From positions 186,001-250,000 of the forward strand of contig NZ_JAAGVC010000004.1 in assembly GCF_010858045.1 (NCBI RefSeq): a stretch of 64,000 nucleotides of DNA, read 5' to 3'. The stretch comes from Nocardia cyriacigeorgica (GTDB lineage Bacteria; Actinomycetota; Actinomycetes; Mycobacteriales; Mycobacteriaceae). The notes below the pieces were generated by a model. It saw only the letters and a program-made list of their open reading frames with translations, was not told the origin of the DNA and ran no database searches. The translations under genes and the position numbers were made by a program. Each line of letters opens with the position of its first letter. Position 1 is the first letter of the stretch. Below are positions 15,381-26,508 of this stretch, in pieces.

Positions 15381-16985
15381 TCAGCGCCAACTGGGCAGCC
15401 ACAAATGGTCCTGCCAGTTACCCGGCGTGATGGGCATGGCGGTCAGGATCGGCCACAGCCAGATGAAGTTCGCGATCACCAGGCCCAGATACAGGCTCAC
15501 GATGAGCAGGCCGAGCCGATAGCGCTCGGTCGGTGGTGCGGCGACGAACGTGCCGGTGGGTCCGCGCGGCCCCGGAACCCGGCGCGCCGGTCCGAGAATG
15601 TCGCCCAGCACCAGCGCCACCGCCATCGCCAGGAACGGCGCGAGCACCATGGCGTAGAAGAAGTACATCTGCCGGTCCAGGGTGATGAACCAGGGCAGCA
15701 GGCCGGCGGCGTATCCGGTCAGCACCGCGGCGTAGCGCCAGTCGCGGCGCACGATGGTGCGCCACAGCGCCCACGCCAGCACCGGGAACGCGATCCACCA
15801 GAGGGCGGGCGTGCCGACCAGCATCACGGCCTTGACGCACTGGTTCTGCCCACAACCGGTGACGCCGGAGTCGGCGTAGTAGTAGAGCATCGGCCGCAGC
15901 CCCATCGGCCAGGTCCACGGCTTGGACTCCCACGGATGATGATTGCCCGCCGAGTTGGTCAGCTCCTCATGGAATTCCAGCACCTTGGTGCTGTAGAACC
16001 AGAGCGAGCGCAGGGCATCGGGGACGAACGCGAAGGAGCCGCCCCGGCCCACCTCGTTGCCGACGGCCCACCGGCTGAACCCGGTCTCACTGGCGAACCA
16101 CGCCCAGTAGGTCGCGAGATACACCCCGATCGGGATCAGCACCAGCGCGTAGAGCGCCGGCCCGACATCACGCAGCGCGGTACCCACCCATGGTCTGCGC
16201 ACCCGGTACGCGCGCCGGGCCGCGAGGTCGAAACACACGCTGAGCAGACCGAACGCGGCGATGAAATACAGCCCCGACCACTTCGTGCCGCAGGCAAGGC
16301 CGAGCAGCACGCCGGCGCCGAAACGCCACCAGCGCACCCCGAGCCGGGGCCCGGAGGCACTGTCGCCGAGGCGGCCCTCGGCGTCGGCGCGCGCTATGCG
16401 CTCGCGTACCTGATCGCGATCGACGATCAGGCAGCCGAACGCGGCCGTCACGAACAGCGCGAGGAAGATGTCGAGCATGCCGATGCGGGAGGAGACGAAC
16501 GTGACGCCATCGGCGATCAACAGCAGCCCAGCGATTGCGCCGATCATGGTCGAGCGAGTCATCCGGCGCACGATGCGGATCACCAGCAGCACCAGCACGG
16601 TGCCGGCCAGCGCGGCCGAGAAGCGCCACCCCCAGCCGTTGTATCCGAACAGCGCCTCACCGAAGGCGATCAGCTGTTTACCGACCGGCGGATGCACCAC
16701 AAGTCCGTAGGCGGGATTGTCCTCGACGCCGCCGCCCTTCAGGATCTGATACGCCTGCGGCGCGTAATGCTTTTCGTCGAAGACCGGGGTGCCGCCTTCG
16801 GTCGGGTAGTTGAGCATGGTGAACCGGGTCACCGCCGCGAGTGCGGTGAGGAACGCCGTCACCACCCAGCCGCGGGCGGTGTCGAGCGGCCCGAAATCGG
16901 GGGAGGGGCGCAGCGGCGCGGGGCTCGACCAGGAACGTATCGGCCGAGAGGGCGCGACGGAGCGCTGGTCGGTCACCTGGGTCAC
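15381..16985 (-). CDS. pmt: dolichyl-phosphate-mannose--protein mannosyltransferase (GT39)
   Basis: The 534-aa integral membrane enzyme transfers mannose from polyprenyl-phosphate-mannose to Ser/Thr of exported proteins, coupled to Sec export. It has about ten membrane segments. The first loop contains the acidic pair in PVFDEKHYAPQAYQI, followed by HPPVGKQ, as in bacterial Pmt. GNHHPWESKPW is the conserved periplasmic segment. GTG 16985 is taken as start, giving a length close to Rv1002c. It is divergent from rsmI, as in M. tuberculosis. Confidence 0.93.
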   Translation of the reverse strand: MTQVTDQRSVAPSRPIRSWSSPAPLRPSPDFGPLDTARGWVVTAFLTALAAVTRFTMLNYPTEGGTPVFDEKHYAPQAYQILKGGGVEDNPAYGLVVHPPVGKQLIAFGEALFGYNGWGWRFSAALAGTVLVLLVIRIVRRMTRSTMIGAIAGLLLIADGVTFVSSRIGMLDIFLALFVTAAFGCLIVDRDQVRERIARADAEGRLGDSASGPRLGVRWWRFGAGVLLGLACGTKWSGLYFIAAFGLLSVCFDLAARRAYRVRRPWVGTALRDVGPALYALVLIPIGVYLATYWAWFASETGFSRWAVGNEVGRGGSFAFVPDALRSLWFYSTKVLEFHEELTNSAGNHHPWESKPWTWPMGLRPMLYYYADSGVTGCGQNQCVKAVMLVGTPALWWIAFPVLAWALWRTIVRRDWRYAAVLTGYAAGLLPWFITLDRQMYFFYAMVLAPFLAMAVALVLGDILGPARRVPGPRGPTGTFVAAPPTERYRLGLLIVSLYLGLVIANFIWLWPILTAMPITPGNWQDHLWLPSWR

Positions 16986-17223
16986 GACCCGATCGTATGC
17001 TGTGCGCACTCGCGTTCCGTATTCGTGGCCGCGGCGCTGGGCCCGCGTCGTGCGTCGTCTCGCCGTTTCGTGCCCGGGCGCCGCGCGCTGATGGGTGTGC
17101 CGTGCCGACCGCATCGTGCGCGACGGCAGGACGGGCGCGCCCGCCGCGTTCCTGGCCCGGCCGGGGGTGCCCGTACGCTGCCATGGTGCGGCAAGTGACG
17201 TGGGCGATCGAGGCGAGACGACG

Positions 17224-18084
17224 GTGACCGCGGATTCCGGCCCGACCGGCAGGCTGGTGCTGGCGGCGACACCGATGGGCGATATCGGCGACGCCTCCCG
17301 GCGGTTGCGCGATGGCCTGGCCACCGCCGATGTCGTCGCCGCCGAGGACACCCGCCGTACCCGATCGCTGGCCAAGGCGCTCGGCATCGAGATCGGCGGG
17401 CGCGTGGTCAGCTTCTACGACCACGTCGAGACCGCCCGCATTCCGGCGTTGCTGGAGGAGATCGAGTCCGGCAAGACCGTGCTGCTGGTCACCGACGCCG
17501 GTATGCCATCGGTGAGCGATCCCGGATACCGCATGGTCGCCGCCTGCGTCGAGCGCGGACTCCCGGTCACCTGTCTGCCGGGTCCCTCGGCGGTCACCAC
17601 AGCGCTGGCGCTGTCCGGGCTGCCGGTGGAGCGGTTCTGCTTCGACGGATTCCCGCCGCGCAAATCCGGACAGCGCCGCGAATGGTTGCGCACCCTGGTC
17701 GCCGAACCGCGTGCCTGCGTGTTCTTCGAGGCACCGCACCGGCTCGCCGATTGCCTGGCCGACGCGGTCGAGGTGCTCGGGCCCGATCGCCGCGCCGCCG
17801 TCTGCCGGGAGCTGACCAAGACCTACGAGGAGGTCGTCCGCGGCACCCTGGCCGAGCTGGCCGCCTGGGCGGTCGAGGGTGCCCGCGGGGAGATCACCGT
17901 CGTCGTCGAGGGTGCTCAGCCCACCAGCGCCGAACCGGCCGATCTGGTCGCCGAGGTCGAAGCGCGTGTGCAGGAAGGCGTGCGCCTGAAAGAGGCGTGC
18001 GCCGAGATAGCCTCGACCACCGGCGTTTCCCGTAAGGAGCTCTACGATGCCGTCCTGGCCGCGCGCCGGCAGGCCGACGGTTGA
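17224..18084 (+). CDS. rsmI: 16S rRNA (cytidine(1402)-2'-O)-methyltransferase RsmI
   Basis: This tetrapyrrole-methylase-fold enzyme methylates the 2'-O of C1402 of 16S rRNA using SAM. The 286-aa product has LVLAATPMGDIGD, VVAAEDTRRT, LLVTDAGMPSVSDPG and FDGFPPRKSGQRR, all diagnostic. GTG 17224 gives a length like Rv1003. It is divergent from pmt across about 240 bp. Confidence 0.95.
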   Translation: MTADSGPTGRLVLAATPMGDIGDASRRLRDGLATADVVAAEDTRRTRSLAKALGIEIGGRVVSFYDHVETARIPALLEEIESGKTVLLVTDAGMPSVSDPGYRMVAACVERGLPVTCLPGPSAVTTALALSGLPVERFCFDGFPPRKSGQRREWLRTLVAEPRACVFFEAPHRLADCLADAVEVLGPDRRAAVCRELTKTYEEVVRGTLAELAAWAVEGARGEITVVVEGAQPTSAEPADLVAEVEARVQEGVRLKEACAEIASTTGVSRKELYDAVLAARRQADG

Positions 18085-18374
18085 GCGCCGAGCCGCACTC
18101 GCCATCCGCGCCGGTCACAGGGTTTACCAGTCGGCTACCGCGCGCGGCGGTCACCGGCCGACCATGACCAGCGGACCGTCACCCGGCGGCTCCGATGGCG
18201 CCGCGGAATCGGCCGTGGTCTCGACCGGGCCGACTTACCGTCGACCAGCGGCGGGCGGCCGGTGTGGAGCTCGGACGTCGCAGGAACGGGAGACGATCGC
18301 CGCGCCGGTTCGCCCGGCACGCGAGGTGACCTGGGCCGGACCGCGTGCGCGTGCGCAATGCCGGTGATCCCACC

Positions 18375-19139
18375 ATGATCGACCCCATGACCTCTCTCGA
18401 GCACAAGGCCAAGGAACTACTCGCACTGCATCGTCCCGGTGATCCGGCGGTGCTGCCGACCGTATGGGATGCCTGGTCGGCGAATCTCGCGGTCGAGGCC
18501 GGGTTCGCGGCCTTGACGATGGGCAGCCATCCGGTCGCGGATTCGGTGGGACGCGCCGACGGCGAAGGCATGAGTTTCGACGAGCTGCTGGCGCGGGTGC
18601 GGCAGGTGACCGGCGCCGTCGAGGTGCCGGTGTCGGTGGATATCGAGTCGGGGTACGGGCTCGAGCCGGCGCAGCTGATCGAGGGGCTGCTCGGCGCCGG
18701 CGCGGTCGGGCTCAATATCGAGGACACCGTGCACAGCGAGGGCGGGCGGCTGCGCGGCGCGGAGGAACACGCCGATTTCGTTCGCGGGCTGCGCCAATTC
18801 GCCGACGCGGCCGGTGTGCACGTGGTCGTCAACGCGCGCACCGATCTGTTCCTGCGCAAGATCGGCGACGAGGCCGACCGCATGGATCGCGCGATCGAAC
18901 GGCTGCGCCTGGCCGCCGATGCCGGCGCCGATGTGCTGTACCCGGTCGGACGCCACCCCGACGCCGACATGCGCCGGTTGACCAGTGAACTCCCGCTTCC
19001 GGTCAACGCGATCGGGCTGCCCGCCGAGGCGGACAAGGTGCTGCTGGCCGATCAGGGCGTGGCCAGGATCAGCTTCGGCCCCTATCTGCAGTACGCGCTC
19101 GCCGCCGAAGCCAACCGGCTGCTAGCGCGCTGGGCGTGA
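18375..19139 (+). CDS. isocitrate lyase/PEP mutase superfamily protein
   Basis: The 254-aa (beta/alpha)8 protein has the metal/substrate motif VPVSVDIESGYG and NIEDTVHSEGG. The KKCGH-type loop of isocitrate lyase and methylisocitrate lyase is replaced by HSEGGRL, so it is neither enzyme. It belongs to the same group as M. tuberculosis Rv1998c and may be an oxaloacetate- or 2-oxoacid-type lyase. ATG 18375 or 18387 could be the start. It stands alone, with a 4-bp gap to the convergent metG stop. Confidence 0.85.
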   Translation: MIDPMTSLEHKAKELLALHRPGDPAVLPTVWDAWSANLAVEAGFAALTMGSHPVADSVGRADGEGMSFDELLARVRQVTGAVEVPVSVDIESGYGLEPAQLIEGLLGAGAVGLNIEDTVHSEGGRLRGAEEHADFVRGLRQFADAAGVHVVVNARTDLFLRKIGDEADRMDRAIERLRLAADAGADVLYPVGRHPDADMRRLTSELPLPVNAIGLPAEADKVLLADQGVARISFGPYLQYALAAEANRLLARWA

Positions 19140-19143
19140 GCGC

Positions 19144-20706
19144 TCAGTCCTTCGGCTCGACGTAACGCGGGTACACCGGCTCCGGCGCTGGCAGTGCCAC
19201 CCCCGGCTCCAGCGGCGTCGCGATATCGGCGAAGGTCCGGTTCGGTACCGCGAGCAGATCCAGGATCTTGGCCGCCGAACCGGGCATCACCGGCTGGACC
19301 AGGATGGCGACGATGCGCACCACCTCGAGGGTCACGTAGAGCACCGTCGCCATCCGGGCCAGATCCTCGTCGGTGCCGGACCTGCGCAGCGCCCACGGCG
19401 CCTGCGCGGAGAAGTAGCGGTTGGTCTCGCCGAGGGTCAGCCAGATCGCCTCCAGCGCCAGATGCAGCTGCTGGGCGTCGAATTCGGCGCGGCAGCGCTC
19501 GAGCAGACCGTTCGCCCGGTCGAGCAGGGCGCGGTCCTCGTCGGTGAACTCACCGGGCGTCGGAACCTTGGCGTCACAGTTCTTGGCGACCATGGTCAGG
19601 CTGCGCTGCACCAGATTGCCGAACTCGTTGGCCAGATCGGCATTGATCCGGCCGACGATCGCCTCGTGGCTGTAGCTGCCGTCCTGGCCGTAGGAGATCT
19701 CGCGCAGCAGGAAGAAGCGCAGCGCGTCGAGGCCATAGGTGTCGATCAGTGCCAGCGGGTCGATCACATTGCCGACCGACTTCGACATCTTCTCGCCCTT
19801 GTTGTACAGGAACCCGTGCACGAACACGCGTTTGGGCAACTGCACACCCGCCGACATCAGGAACGCCGGCCAGTACACGGTGTGGAAACGGGTGATGTCC
19901 TTACCGATGATGTGCACATCGGCGGGCCAGAACTGTTGGAACGCCGCCGATTCGGTATCGGGGAAGCCGACGCCGGTCAGGTAGTTGGTGAGCGCGTCGA
20001 CCCACACGTACATCACGTGATCGGGATGGCCCGGCACCGGGACGCCCCAGTCGAAGGTGGTGCGCGAGATCGACAGATCCTTCAGGCCCGCCTTGACGTA
20101 GCTGACGATCTCGTTGCGGCGGGTCGCGGGCGCGATGAACTCCGGATGCGTCTCGTACAGCTCGAGCAGCTTGTCCTGATACTTCGACAGCCGGAAGAAG
20201 AAGTTCGACTCCTCGGTCCACTCCACCGGCGTCTTGGTTTCGGTGGAGACGCGGCTGCCGTCGTCGAGCAGCGTGGTCTCCTCCTCGGCGTAGAACGCCT
20301 CGTCCCGCACCGAATACCAGCCGGAGTAGTTGTCGAGGTAGATATCGCCCGCCTCCAGCATCCGCTCCCAGATCGCGACGCTGGCGACCTCGTGGTCGGC
20401 GTCGGTGGTGCGGATGAACCGGTCGAAGGAGATGTCGAGGGCCTTGTGCAGCTGCTCGAACACATCCGAGTTGCGCGTGGCCAGCTCCTCCACCGGGATG
20501 CCCTCGGCGGTCGCGGCCTGCTGCATCTTCTGGCCGTGCTCGTCGGTGCCGGTCATGAAGAACACGTCGTAGCCGTCCAGGCGCTTGAACCGCGCGATGG
20601 CGTCCGACGAGATGTACTCGTAGGCGTGCCCGATATGCGGCGCCCCATTGGGGTACGCGATGGCCGTGGTGATGTAGAAGTTTCGCTCGCTGCGCTCGCT
20701 GCTCAT
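19144..20706 (-). CDS. metG: methionyl-tRNA synthetase
   Basis: The 520-aa class I synthetase charges tRNA-Met. It has the HIGH motif in [13 protein letters not shown] (about 18-30) and KMSKS in [10 protein letters not shown] (about 308). The length and the lack of the C-terminal tRNA-binding EMAP domain match the short actinobacterial form (Rv1007c). It is divergent from tatD with 92 bp between the starts. Confidence 0.97.
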   Translation of the reverse strand: MSSERSERNFYITTAIAYPNGAPHIGHAYEYISSDAIARFKRLDGYDVFFMTGTDEHGQKMQQAATAEGIPVEELATRNSDVFEQLHKALDISFDRFIRTTDADHEVASVAIWERMLEAGDIYLDNYSGWYSVRDEAFYAEEETTLLDDGSRVSTETKTPVEWTEESNFFFRLSKYQDKLLELYETHPEFIAPATRRNEIVSYVKAGLKDLSISRTTFDWGVPVPGHPDHVMYVWVDALTNYLTGVGFPDTESAAFQQFWPADVHIIGKDITRFHTVYWPAFLMSAGVQLPKRVFVHGFLYNKGEKMSKSVGNVIDPLALIDTYGLDALRFFLLREISYGQDGSYSHEAIVGRINADLANEFGNLVQRSLTMVAKNCDAKVPTPGEFTDEDRALLDRANGLLERCRAEFDAQQLHLALEAIWLTLGETNRYFSAQAPWALRRSGTDEDLARMATVLYVTLEVVRIVAILVQPVMPGSAAKILDLLAVPNRTFADIATPLEPGVALPAPEPVYPRYVEPKD

Positions 20707-20798
20707 GGTGCATCTACTGTAATGCGCGTGCCATCTGACCTCCGCGTGAATATCCCCTCAGCGCACCGCCGGGTCACCGCGACGGGCGGTGCGCTCCG

Positions 20799-21626
20799 AT
20801 GAGCGCCAAGCGTCCCGCTCCCGAAGCGCCCGAGCCGCTGGCGCCGCTGGTCGACGCGCACACCCATCTGGATGCCTGCGGCGCCACCGATGCCGAGTCG
20901 GTAAAGGACGTGGTCGATCGCGCCGCCGCGGTGGGTGTCGGTCGGGTGGTGACGGTGGCCGACGACCTCGCGGCCGCGCAGTGGGCGGTGCGGGCCGCGC
21001 ACTGGGACGACCGGGTCTACGCCGCGGTCGCACTGCACCCGACGCGCGCCAACGCCCTCGACGACGCCGCCAAGGCCGAACTCGAGCGGCTGGCCGCCGA
21101 TCCGCGCGTGGTCGCGATCGGCGAAACCGGCCTCGACTACTACTGGCCGGGCAAACTCGACGGCTGCGCCGACATCGAGACCCAGATCGAGGGCTTTCGC
21201 TGGCATATCGACCTGGCCAAACGCAGCGGCAAACCGCTGATGATCCACAACCGGGAAGCCGATCACGATCTGCTCACCGTGCTGCTGGACGAAGGCGCGC
21301 CGGAGACGGTGATCTTCCACTGCTTCTCCTCCGACACGACGATGGCGCTGGCCTGCGTGGCCGAGGGGTATCTGCTCAGCTTCTCCGGCACGGTCAGCTT
21401 CAAGAACGCCCATGAGCTGCGCGAAGCCGCCAAGGTGGTGCCCGACGAGCTGGTGCTGGTGGAGACCGACGCGCCGTACCTGACCCCGCACCCGTTCCGT
21501 GGCGCGCCGAACGAGCCGTACTGCCTGCCGTACACGATGCGGGCACTCGCCGAAGTGCGCGGTCAGGATCCCGCCGAATTGGCGGAAATAAGCACCGCGA
21601 ATGCGCGCCGGGTATACCGATTTTGA
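20799..21626 (+). CDS. tatD: TatD family metal-dependent DNase
   Basis: The 275-aa amidohydrolase-fold protein has the metal-binding DAHTHLDA near the N-terminus, IGETGLDYYW with the conserved Glu, HNREAD and the late LVETDAPYLTP. TatD proteins are 3'-5' DNases and D-Tyr-tRNA deacylase-like hydrolases. It corresponds to Rv1008 and precedes rpfB as in mycobacteria. Confidence 0.93.
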   Translation: MSAKRPAPEAPEPLAPLVDAHTHLDACGATDAESVKDVVDRAAAVGVGRVVTVADDLAAAQWAVRAAHWDDRVYAAVALHPTRANALDDAAKAELERLAADPRVVAIGETGLDYYWPGKLDGCADIETQIEGFRWHIDLAKRSGKPLMIHNREADHDLLTVLLDEGAPETVIFHCFSSDTTMALACVAEGYLLSFSGTVSFKNAHELREAAKVVPDELVLVETDAPYLTPHPFRGAPNEPYCLPYTMRALAEVRGQDPAELAEISTANARRVYRF

Positions 21627-21649
21627 CGTTTCCGCAGGTCGAATAAAAA

Positions 21650-21687
21650 TGTGTCTCAGATCACTTATCGCTGAAGGTTTGTGATCT
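21650..21687. promoter_or_regulatory. CRP-like site and inverted repeat upstream of rpfB
   Basis: TGTGTCTCAGATCACT (21650-21665) matches the CRP consensus TGTGA-N6-TCACA at 8 of 10 positions. AGATCAC (21658-21664) and GTGATCT (21681-21687) form a 7-bp inverted repeat overlapping it. The region is AT-rich and about 90-130 bp upstream of the rpfB start. It could be a CRP operator or a leader hairpin. Confidence 0.4.
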
Positions 21688-21719
21688 ACCTGCACAGTCT
21701 ATATCTGATCGTAATGTGA

Positions 21720-22910
<1,191 letters not shown>

Positions 22911-22925
22911 CCGGGTCCGGATATC

Positions 22926-22960
22926 GCGAGCGCCACTTCCGACGACATAGTGGCGCTCGC
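22926..22960 (+). terminator. hairpin after rpfB, likely intrinsic terminator
   Basis: A perfect 12-bp stem, GCGAGCGCCACT / AGTGGCGCTCGC, with an 11-nt loop starts 16 bp after the rpfB stop. No T-run follows, so it would be the tail-less type often proposed in actinobacteria. It would separate rpfB from the lipase gene. Confidence 0.6.
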
Positions 22961-23076
22961 GGCATATCCCGAGCCTGCCCACCTGCGGGTTCGCCATCGC
23001 CCATCGAGGCCGTCCCTGCTGTCGTACACTCGTCCAGATTTGTGGATACGAGGGTCGGGGGCAGAGGAGTGATTCG

Positions 23077-24228
23077 ATGAATCTGCTGCACGTGGCCGGA
23101 CGGTCGATGCTCGCCGTCGCCGTATCGGCCGCAGCCGTGCTCGCCACCGCGCAGGCCCCGGCCTCGGCCGCCCCCGCGGGCTCGGTGATCTCGGTGACCG
23201 CGCAGCCCGATGGCTGGCACGGCATGAGCGGCGGTTCGGTCATCGAGTACTGGATGAGCGGCTCGGACGGCACCCCGCGCCAGGCCAGCGGAGCGCTGCT
23301 GATGCCGGCGGGAACGCCGCCGCCGGGTGGCTGGCCGATCATCGCCTACGACCACGGCACCAGCGGGCTCGGCATGGGCTGCGGTGGCATGTCGCGGCCG
23401 GAGGCCGCGCCGTTCCCGAGCATGCAAGCACGCCAGGATCTGCTGCTGCGACGGCTGGTATCGCAGGGCTTCGCCGTGGTGGCGCCGGATTACCTCGGGC
23501 TCGGCACCTTCGACACCGGCCCGCACCCGTATCTCGAGCTGCGCACCGAGGCCACCGCCACCATCGACCTGGTGCGCGCGGCCCGCGCCACCCATCCCGA
23601 ACTGTCGGCCACCTGGGCCGCGTTCGGCATCTCCCAGGGCGGGCAGGCTGCCCTCGGCACCGGGCACCTGCAGTCCTCCTATGCCCCGGAACTCGACTTC
23701 CGCGGCACCATCGCGGTCGACCCGGAATCCGATGTCGAGAAGCTGCTGCCGCTGGCCGGGCCGGGTGTCCCGTCGCTGCCGATGCTGGACGACGGGCTGA
23801 GTTTCATCGTCAGCATCCTCGCCGGACTCCGCGAGGCACGGCCCGATATCGCCGTCGACCGATACCTCACACCGCTCGGTAAGTCGGTGCTCGACGACGC
23901 CGGCGATATGTGTCTCGACCGGATCATCGAGCGGGTCGACGGGCTGAGCATCGGCGATCTGCTGGCCCGCCCGCTGTCCGAGGAGCCGATGCGTACCGCG
24001 CTGACCGAGTACATGGCGGTGCCGGTGCGCGGCTACGACGCCCCGATCCTGGTGCTGGCCAACGCGACCGACACGGTGGTGCCCTCCCCGCTGCACGGTG
24101 CGCTGATCGCCCAGTTGGCCGCGAACGGCGCCGACTTCCGGACGGTGGTCGGGACCGGCGAGCACGGCCAGGTCGATGCCAGGATGTGGGCGGCGATCGA
24201 TGCGTTCCTCGCGGGCATGAAGCCCTGA
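23077..24228 (+). CDS. secreted lipase / alpha-beta hydrolase (LIP family)
   Basis: The 383-aa product has a Sec signal peptide ending near ASAAPA (about residue 32). It has the alpha/beta-hydrolase core of secretory lipases: YDHGTSGLG (oxyanion loop), nucleophile Ser about 186 in GISQGGQAA, Asp in NATDTVVP (about 332) and His in GEHGQVD (about 362). Two Cys (GMGCGG and DMCLDR) could form a disulfide. It is placed between rpfB and ksgA and probably has its own promoter. The substrate, a triacylglycerol or other ester, is not predictable. Confidence 0.9.
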   Translation: MNLLHVAGRSMLAVAVSAAAVLATAQAPASAAPAGSVISVTAQPDGWHGMSGGSVIEYWMSGSDGTPRQASGALLMPAGTPPPGGWPIIAYDHGTSGLGMGCGGMSRPEAAPFPSMQARQDLLLRRLVSQGFAVVAPDYLGLGTFDTGPHPYLELRTEATATIDLVRAARATHPELSATWAAFGISQGGQAALGTGHLQSSYAPELDFRGTIAVDPESDVEKLLPLAGPGVPSLPMLDDGLSFIVSILAGLREARPDIAVDRYLTPLGKSVLDDAGDMCLDRIIERVDGLSIGDLLARPLSEEPMRTALTEYMAVPVRGYDAPILVLANATDTVVPSPLHGALIAQLAANGADFRTVVGTGEHGQVDARMWAAIDAFLAGMKP

Positions 24229-24317
24229 GGTCGCGCCGGGCCGGGTGAGCCTGGCCTGTGGCACCAAACGCCTCCCGTGCGGACGGGCCGGGGCCTGCGG
24301 GTTGGTAGGTTCATCGG

Positions 24318-25199
24318 GTGTCCGATGCCGAAATCTCCGCCCGCGGAAGTGCCGCACTGCTCGGCCCCGCCGAAGTGCGGGCGCTGGCCGAACGGCTCGG
24401 CGTGCGGCCGACCAAGCAGCTCGGGCAGAACTTCGTGCACGATGCGAACACGGTGCGGCGGATCGTCGCCGCGGCCGGCGTCGGGCGTGACGATACGGTG
24501 CTCGAGGTCGGGCCCGGCCTCGGTTCGCTGACGTTGGCGCTGCTCGATGTGGTCGATTCGGTGGTCGCGGTCGAGATCGATCCGGTGCTGGCGAAGCATC
24601 TGCCGGTCACCGTTGCCGATCGCGCGCCGGAGTTGAGTGCGCACCTCACCGTCGTCGAGGCCGATGCGCTGCGCGTGCGGACCGGCGATCTGCCCGCCGC
24701 GCCGACCGCGCTGGTGGCGAACCTGCCGTACAACGTGGCCGTGCCGGTGCTGCTGCATCTGCTCGCCGAACTGCCGAGCATCACCACCTCGCTGGTGATG
24801 GTGCAGGCCGAGGTGGCCGACCGGTTGTCGGCGACCCCCGGCGGCCGGATCTACGGCGTGCCGAGTGTGAAGGCGGGCTTCTTCGGCACGGTGCGCCGCG
24901 CCGGTGCGGTGGGGCGTCAGGTGTTCTGGCCGGTGCCGCAGGTGGAATCGGGTCTGGTGCGCATCGACCGTTTCGCCGAACCGCCGTGGCCGATGGACGC
25001 CGAGCATCGCGCGAAGGTGTTCGCGGTGGTCGATGCGGCCTTCGCGCAACGCCGGAAGACGTTGCGGGCGGCGCTGTCCGGCTGGGCGGGCTCGCCCGCG
25101 GAGGCCGAACGCAGGCTCACCGCCGCTGGTATCGATCCGACCGCACGCGGGGAGACCCTCGATACCGCGGCGTTCGTCCGTGTGGCGGCGCAGGGCTGA
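24318..25199 (+). CDS. rsmA: 16S rRNA dimethyladenosine transferase (KsgA/RsmA)
   Basis: The enzyme dimethylates A1518 and A1519 of 16S rRNA during 30S maturation. The 293-aa product has [10 protein letters not shown], the SAM motif [11 protein letters not shown], and the catalytic [12 protein letters not shown] 24318 is the start. In M. tuberculosis ksgA (Rv1010) lies in one operon with rpfB and ispE; here it is separated from both. Confidence 0.97.
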   Translation: MSDAEISARGSAALLGPAEVRALAERLGVRPTKQLGQNFVHDANTVRRIVAAAGVGRDDTVLEVGPGLGSLTLALLDVVDSVVAVEIDPVLAKHLPVTVADRAPELSAHLTVVEADALRVRTGDLPAAPTALVANLPYNVAVPVLLHLLAELPSITTSLVMVQAEVADRLSATPGGRIYGVPSVKAGFFGTVRRAGAVGRQVFWPVPQVESGLVRIDRFAEPPWPMDAEHRAKVFAVVDAAFAQRRKTLRAALSGWAGSPAEAERRLTAAGIDPTARGETLDTAAFVRVAAQG

Positions 25200-25337
25200 C
25201 GGCCGACCCTTCGGGGTGCTCGGCGGTTGATGTGCTCGTCGAGGCAGGGAATGCTCGGCTCGAGGCGCCACGTTGACGATCACCCTCCGCGGGGTGGTAC
25301 TCATCGGGCGAATGCAGGCCCGCCCGAACGGAACGCC

Positions 25338-26225
25338 TCAGTTATGGCCGCCCGGGTGTCCGCCTGTGGACGGCGCCGCATCGGAAACCTCCACGGTGAA
25401 TTCGGCGGTGTGCACGGATCCGCCGTGCGAGAAGTCCAGATACAGCCGGTAGGCGCCGGCACTCGGTGCCTGCGCGTGGAAACTCACCTGCGGCCCCGGC
25501 GGTGCCGTGCCGACTTCGCCCTGCGGATGGACGTGCAGGTAGGCGAGGTCCTCGGTGCGTAGCGCGACCAGATGGGCGTAGGCGCCGAGGTAGGGGTCCA
25601 GGTCGGTGACCGGGACGCCGTCGCGGGCGATGTCGAAATGGAGTTCGCCACCCGCGGTGGTCAATGCACCGGCGCGGGTGACGGTGTAGCCGTCGACGGT
25701 CGCGGTGGCCGAGGGCGGCGGAAGTGGTTGCAGTTGCACGGTTCCGGCCACCGTGACCGCCCGGCTCAGTACCAGATCGCCAGGGCTGTCGCCGGCGGCG
25801 GGCACGAAGTCGGCGAAGACCCGGTAGCTGCCTGGCGCGTCCCAGGTCCAGTCGATCGACCAGGTGCCATCGGCGGCCATGTCCGGATGGGCATGCCGGT
25901 ACTCGGTGGTGTCGGAGCGCGCCACGATCAGATGCAGCTTCTTGTCGTGCTGAGTGGTGAACTCGGTGACGGGCGCGCCGTCGGGTCCGGTGATATGGAA
26001 TCGCAGCGTGCCCGCCCGGCCGGGTGTCTCCGGCGCGCTGATCTCGGACAGCGTGTAACCGGCCACGTGCTCGGTGCGGCCGAGCGCGTGGCCGGCGGGC
26101 GCGGTCGGCTGCCCGTCCGGCGCCGGCTCGGTCTGGTCGCCCACCAGGGCGCCGATACCGAGCGCGACGCCGAACAGCAGCAGCAGCGCACCGCCCACCG
26201 CGGCGAACTTGCGGCGATCCGACAT
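25338..26225 (-). CDS. membrane-anchored protein with duplicated HxHP modules, copper-associated
   Basis: The 295-aa protein has an N-terminal membrane anchor (about 8-28, VGGALLLLFGVALGIGALVG) and two beta-sandwich-like extracellular modules. Each carries a HLIVAR/HLVALR strand followed by a histidine motif: EYRHAHPDM in the first and AYLHVHPQGE in the second. The C-terminus ends HPGGHN. The histidines suggest metal binding outside the membrane. Its ATG overlaps the stop of the CopZ-like gene by one base (TGATG), so both are made together. The family is widespread in actinobacteria beside copper chaperones and exporters; function beyond likely metal handling is inference. Confidence 0.75.
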   Translation of the reverse strand: MSDRRKFAAVGGALLLLFGVALGIGALVGDQTEPAPDGQPTAPAGHALGRTEHVAGYTLSEISAPETPGRAGTLRFHITGPDGAPVTEFTTQHDKKLHLIVARSDTTEYRHAHPDMAADGTWSIDWTWDAPGSYRVFADFVPAAGDSPGDLVLSRAVTVAGTVQLQPLPPPSATATVDGYTVTRAGALTTAGGELHFDIARDGVPVTDLDPYLGAYAHLVALRTEDLAYLHVHPQGEVGTAPPGPQVSFHAQAPSAGAYRLYLDFSHGGSVHTAEFTVEVSDAAPSTGGHPGGHN

Positions 26226-26431
26226 CAGCTCGCGATCGCGTAACCGGCCTCGTCGACGGCCGCGGCGACGTCGGCGTCGGCCAGCGGCGCCGCGCTGTCG
26301 ACCGAGACGCGACCCGAGGCCAGATCGACGTCCACGCTGGTGACCCCGTCGATCTTGCCGATCTCGGACTTCACCGAGCTGACGCAGTGCCCGCAGGTCA
26401 TCCCGGTGACAATGTAGGTGCTGGTGGCCAT
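26225..26431 (-). CDS. copZ: heavy-metal-associated (CopZ-like) copper chaperone
   Basis: The 68-aa protein is a single HMA domain with GMTCGHC, whose two Cys bind Cu(I), and the usual beta-alpha-beta-beta-alpha-beta layout. AAGGAG lies 7-8 nt before ATG 26431. It is the first gene of a two-gene unit driven by the promoter at 26455-26508. No copper ATPase gene is adjacent, so delivery to CopA must involve a partner encoded elsewhere. Confidence 0.92.
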   Translation of the reverse strand: MATSTYIVTGMTCGHCVSSVKSEIGKIDGVTSVDVDLASGRVSVDSAAPLADADVAAAVDEAGYAIAS

Positions 26432-26454
26432 GTCCCACTCCTTCGCTCGCGGTA

Positions 26455-26508
26455 ATTATACGGTCTGGGGGTATCCCCGACACAAGTGAACATACCCCCT
26501 CGGGGTAT
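26455..26508 (-). promoter_or_regulatory. promoter with metal-type operator for the copZ-like unit
   Basis: On the minus strand a perfect -10 TATAAT (26460-26455) lies about 24 bp upstream of the copZ ATG, with TTGTGT as a possible -35 at a long 19-bp spacing. The spacer contains GGGGATACCCC, and upstream lies the inverted repeat ATACCCCCTCGGGGTAT (26492-26508). Such C4/G4 palindromes resemble CsoR operators, and a 19-bp spacer is also usual for MerR-type metal regulators. Confidence 0.75.

Noticed and set aside
15405..17198. 597-residue plus-strand frame opposite pmt
   Set aside because: It has no motif and lies antisense to a clear membrane enzyme.
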